DNA of 64,000 bases from Akebia trifoliata (lineage: Eukaryota > Streptophyta > Magnoliopsida > Ranunculales > Lardizabalaceae). A program made the position numbers and the translations under genes. Under the pieces are notes generated by a model that worked only from the letters and a program-made list of their open reading frames with translations, did no database searches and was not told the origin of the DNA. Location of the stretch: positions 15,982,248-16,046,247 of the forward strand of contig CM030710.1 in assembly GCA_017979445.1 (NCBI GenBank), written 5' to 3'. Shown here in pieces: positions 60,506 to 64,000 of this stretch (position 1 is its first letter; each line of letters begins with the position of its first letter).

Positions 60506-60839
60506 GCAGGGCCTATGTGCTCTCGGATGACAAAATAAAAAAAATAAAAAAAAAAAAAAAAAAAAAAAAAGGTATGAATTCTGGAGAAATTGTCGGTGGC
60601 AGAATGAGCCATTTGTCGGTTCCACCGCCAACTTACTCATCGGCAGATATCGGTGGCACCGACTACTTCTGTCGGTTCGACCGACAGAACGCGACTCTTC
60701 ATTTTTTTCAAATTTTTTTTCTTTCTTTACTCCTTTTATTCTCCCTTCGCGCCCTTTCACTTACCACCATGTTCCATTGTTCCCTCTTCCTCTTGCTTCG
60801 TCTTCTTCCTTCTCTCTCTCTCTCTTGTTGCTTGCCACC
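60506..60839 (+). promoter_or_regulatory. Spacer between pol and envelope-like ORF: A-tract plus CGGT/ACCG motifs
   Basis: An almost pure A run lies at about 60534-60570. Four CGGT/ACCG dyads follow at 60591-60686 (for example TCGGTTCCACCG, ATCGGTGGCACCGAC and GTCGGTTCGACCGAC), the same motif that fills the LTR U3. A pyrimidine-rich stretch follows to 60840. This could be an internal promoter, a splice-acceptor polypyrimidine region, or both. No clear TATA box is seen. Confidence 0.4.
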
Positions 60840-62097
60840 ATGCTGCTTCTCCTAGCCCTGCTGTCCCTACTCTCCGTTGGGCTCCTCAGTACCCTAATGG
60901 CGCGACGTCGCCAAGCGCGACCTCCTCCAGCCCAACGAAATGTTAGAAGCAAGCGTGCTTCAACATCCACTGCCCTGCCATCCTCCTCATCGTCTTCCTC
61001 TGCTGAGGCCGACGCCTCAGATGACGAGGATGCTGATCTGCCTCCCCCACAGGGCTCTCGACATCCTCCTTCGTCCGATGTCGGCATTGACGATGACCAA
61101 CGACAATATATCGAACGCTTGCAAACTCTTCGCGACCGCCCCATCATCTGTGAACGACGCGTGGATCTCACCGTGGTGCACCCCTTTGGCATTCCTGATC
61201 TACTACATCAGATGGGGTGGGAGGCCCTTCTGGACCTTGGAGGTGATGTGTTTCCTTCGCGGGTCCGTCGCTTCTATGCCAGTATTGTGGACTCTCGTGA
61301 CTTTCCTCCATCTCTGGATGTGGTGGCATTCGGCACGCCCACTCAGATCAGCACTCACGTTACGGCTGCCACCATTGCCTCCATCTTGGGTATCACTTGC
61401 ACCTATGTCAGCCATCCAGATCCCATTTCCGACCTAGGGTCTCGCCGGAACGCCTATATGGATGTACTCTGTGGACGTCGGGACATCCAGTGGGTCAAGG
61501 ACAGTGCAATTCGTGGCACAGATCTTCTACCAAGGTATAGGCTTCTTCACAAACTGTTTACCTCGAATCTCTATCCGCGTGCTGGGAACAAGACCGACGT
61601 GGCCATGCACATGGCTGACACTCTATACTGTGTTGCTACTAGTCAACCCATGTGTCTTGCCACCTATCTTCTTCATACGATTGTCGGTTTTGCACGGTCC
61701 GGCCGGTCCTCCGGTAACCTTCCTTATGGCCACCTCATTTCCCAATTGGCTTTATTGTGGTCTTCCGGCGGACACCAGTCCAGTGATTCATGAAGACCGG
61801 TTCACGGCTGCAACTCTCTCCAAGATGCGGATTGTCCTTCCAGATGCACCTCCTCCACCTCGCTCTGCCCATCGGACTGCCACTCCACCTCCTTCGGAGA
61901 CCTCCACTCCACCTCCACCTCCTCCCTCCGATTATGAGTCTCGGTTAGCTGCTTTGGAAGCCGGCCAGCTTCATTTGGTCCAAGGGCAAACTCGTCTGGA
62001 GTCGCGCCTCAAGAAGATGAACCGCTATCTCAAGACCCTTGTTCGGACTTGTGTACCCGGGTACACCACCTCCGATGACAGCTCTAGCAGTGCTTAG
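60840..62097 (+). pseudogene. Envelope-like third ORF of SIRE-type element, frameshifted
   Basis: A reading frame after pol is the hallmark of SIRE/Maximus elements, where it is called envelope-like; its function is unknown. ATG at 60840 sits in GCCACCATGC, a strong start context, and would give an N-terminal leucine-rich hydrophobic segment (about 20 residues) followed by ARRRQ. A second in-frame ATG at 60897 would skip that segment. A Ser/Asp-rich acidic linker follows, then a domain with VDLTVVHPFGIPDLLHQMGW, VRRFYASIVD and NKTDVAMHMADTLYC, resembling the plant transposon protein domain found in such ORFs. Near 61760 the frame shifts by one base. The continuing frame (to 62097) has PADTSPVIHEDRF, a proline-rich run and a short coiled-coil-like C-terminus. 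Whether it is a true fusion glycoprotein cannot be told from sequence. Confidence 0.75.
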
Positions 62098-62602
62098 CTC
62101 CTTTTGTTACATTTCTCTGCTATTTTTGTTGTTTGGTTACATTGGTCAGGTGTGTCATATATCCTGTATTTCTCTATCTTTTGTACCTACTCAGGTTTCT
62201 AATGAATATGTGGTTCTGAATATGCATGTTTGCTTTTTGGCATTTTACTGTTGTGCTTCTCTACCACTGTTGTTAGTTCCTTTGACTGTTGGCCTTGGGG
62301 CGTTACCCCCCTTTGTCAATCACTGACAAAAAGGGGGAGAAGGAATCCCACCTGTGAACACTTGTTTGAATGCAGGAATATATGATCACTGCAAGGAGTA
62401 AGGGGGAGATATCTGCGTGTCTTGTAATTGAAAATGTTTGTGCAATCTCCAAGAGCTCTCTTGTTTCGGAGTAATATATATCCTGTATGCTTCATAGTAA
62501 TATACTTTGTGTTCAATCCTTTTGGGCTCTTCATGTAAGTGATTATTTTTGTTCAAAGGGTCTCAGTTGGTATTCTAGGATTGGTTTTGTCTTGTAATTG
62601 AC
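62098..62602 (+). other. 3' UTR of copia element with repeated PPT-like motifs
   Basis: Non-coding. Purine tracts AAAAAGGGGGAGAA (about 62327) and AAGGGGGAGATAT (about 62399) precede the true PPT at 62603. CTTGTAATTGA occurs at about 62422 and again at 62591, just before the PPT. Confidence 0.65.
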
Positions 62603-62614
62603 AAAGGGGGAGAT
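62603..62614 (+). other. Polypurine tract of copia element
   Basis: AAAGGGGGAGAT directly precedes the TGTTAG start of the 3' LTR. This is the plus-strand primer. Confidence 0.92.
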
Positions 62615-64000
62615 TGTTAGTACCATGTTTTGTCAATTACAAGGATGTAGTGTGATGTCATGATGTAACTTCTAGAAACATTGTTGTACGCTCATAACTC
62701 AACGACAAATCCAAAATATATCAAAACCAATCAAGGTCAAGGGACATCATCTCCCGTGGAGCATCAGAACAGGTATATCTCAAGGGGATCAGAAGCTGTC
62801 GGCAGGAGTAAAGGATCCACCGCCAGCCACCGACTGAATATTTCGAGATATCTTCTATCGGTGGCAGAAGCTCTAATTGTCGGTCCCACCGATATAATAT
62901 TCATCGGTCCCACCGATGAAGATCTTGACGGTTCCACCGTTAGCCACCGACAAATTAACATGGGATACCTTCTATCGGTGGCAGAAGAACAATCCTGTCG
63001 GTCCCACCGACATTTTAGGCATCGGTTCCACCGAATAACACTTTATCGGTCCCACCGTCATCCACCGCTAGAACTAATGAAGGAGTTTTCATTCGGTGGC
63101 AGAAACATACTCTGGCGGTTCCACCGTAAAAGTACTCATCGGTCCCACCGATGAAGCTTGGAGGCTTCCACCGTCAGTACTGCCGAAAACGCAAAACGGT
63201 AAGATTTTCGACCGTTATGATTGGTCGGTGCCACCGTTGGAATTAGGTGCCACCGACAGAAAGCCGTTAAGAGCTCTTCCTATAAAAGAAAAGCACTCGG
63301 CCTCTTCTTGAGTTGATCAACAACTTCGAAGTTCAGCCCAAGCCAATAAGCATACTTTAAAAGGCTTAACGAAGGAAGAAGAGTCGTGAAGGGTAATCAA
63401 AACCATGCATACCAAACCATCACGTCTTAGTTGATCAAGCTCTACTTACTCCATCCTTCGAGAGTTGCAGTCTAACATCGAGCGAGGCAAGAAGCCATTG
63501 TTGAAGGGAGTAATGAAGAACCGAGAACAACACACTCACTTCAATTGTCATAACTGTGAGTTTGATTGTTCGTATCTTAAATTCTGAAAATACACTTGTA
63601 ATAGTTCACTTGATTTCTTCTTCAAAATCAAGCACTTGATTGAGTTGCAGACTCAAGTTGAGTGACAAAGGTTACTGAGTTTCCTAAGTATAAAACTCAA
63701 GGATTTTGAGTGGATGTGGTCCATTCAATTGTAGGGTTGCGGAATTAACCCGAAAAATTCTGTGTGCGGTTTAAGGTGAACCAAAAACCTCAGCATTAGT
63801 GAATACCAAGAACCATCAATTTGGGTTCTCTTGGGAGTGGATGTAGGCACGGGTGCTGAACCACTATAAATCGTGTGTATCATATTTTGTCTCAGATTCT
63901 CTTATCTTTATGTCAATTTGGATGCATATCATGACTGATCATATATTGCATGAATATCTTGTTACATGAATGTTTTAGTGGATGCTCCCTGACATTAAAA
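62615..64000 (+). repeat. 3' LTR of copia element (incomplete, runs off window)
   Basis: It matches 53630-55015 with about 21 differences and retains the CGGT/ACCG array and the TATA box at 63281-63288. About 100 bp of its end, and the target duplication, lie beyond the window. Confidence 0.95.

Larger units (their letters stand above)
53630..64000 (+). mobile_element. SIRE/Maximus-type Ty1/copia LTR retrotransposon (3' end outside window)
   Basis: The 5' LTR 53630-55116 and the 3' LTR from 62615 are nearly identical; I count about 21 differences over 1,386 bp, some of them single-base indels. Between them lie a PBS, gag with two zinc knuckles, protease, integrase, RT, RNase H, an envelope-like third ORF and a PPT. 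Domain order PR-IN-RT-RH is copia type. The long LTR, long gag and extra ORF after pol point to the SIRE/Maximus lineage. One stop in gag and frameshifts near 57645 and 61760 make this copy defective. It is inserted in the pol start of the third gypsy element. Confidence 0.95.

Noticed and set aside
60840..60920. Calling the third ORF a proven envelope glycoprotein
   Set aside because: Only a hydrophobic N-terminal segment and a lineage-specific domain are visible, with no fusion peptide or clear C-terminal anchor.

Overview
The window reads as repeat-rich intergenic DNA of a flowering plant. It is AT-rich, and almost all of it is transposable elements and decayed remnants. They include Ty3/gypsy elements that look like the Tat/Ogre lineage, a Ty1/copia element of the SIRE/Maximus type, CACTA (En/Spm) transposase and terminal sequences, and a TIR element with an amplified end. 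I find no intact host gene. Three host-type gene fragments lie on the minus strand: an NRT1/PTR (NPF) transporter, a cyclopropane-fatty-acid synthase and a type-2 subtilase. The species cannot be fixed from this sequence.

Layout. 1-1611 (minus): decayed CACTA TNP2 transposase running off the left edge. 1612-4800: non-coding, with one member of a 320-bp repeat pair and a 42-bp-arm inverted repeat. 4811-29677: a nested stack. The outer old Tat-type element (minus strand, LTRs 4811-6341 and 28078-29677) has been invaded by a solo LTR (7397-9133, target duplication GAGTC) and by a younger Tat-type element (14452-26405, target duplication CTCAC, near-identical LTRs). Both Tat elements carry tandem arrays beside their 3' LTR. 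29678-36000: non-coding DNA with microsatellites and three clusters of CACTA-type ends. 36114-41279: fragments of three unrelated host genes, all on the minus strand, with a solo LTR (37007-38758) between them. 41734-45159: a non-autonomous TIR element whose right end holds fifteen identical 72-bp units. 47661-53629: the 5' LTR, PBS and decayed gag of a third Tat-type element on the plus strand. Its pol is interrupted at 53630 by a young SIRE-type copia element, whose 3' LTR runs off the right edge.

How the parts relate. The gypsy elements are deletion derivatives. The inner one has no recognisable gag, and its pol joins the pre-RT linker almost directly to the integrase core, so RT and RNase H are absent; any mobilisation would need proteins from elsewhere. 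The copia element still encodes all its domains but has one stop in gag, one frameshift at the protease/integrase junction and one frameshift in the envelope-like ORF.

The signals most worth following are: a 34-bp hairpin satellite whose two variants differ by a matched change in both arms; a CGGT-N3-ACCG motif array in the copia LTR that reappears just before the envelope-like ORF; a perfect 15-bp inverted repeat that puts the polypurine tract and LTR start in a loop; and the perfectly homogeneous 72-bp array at a transposon end. All assignments were made by eye, without database searches.
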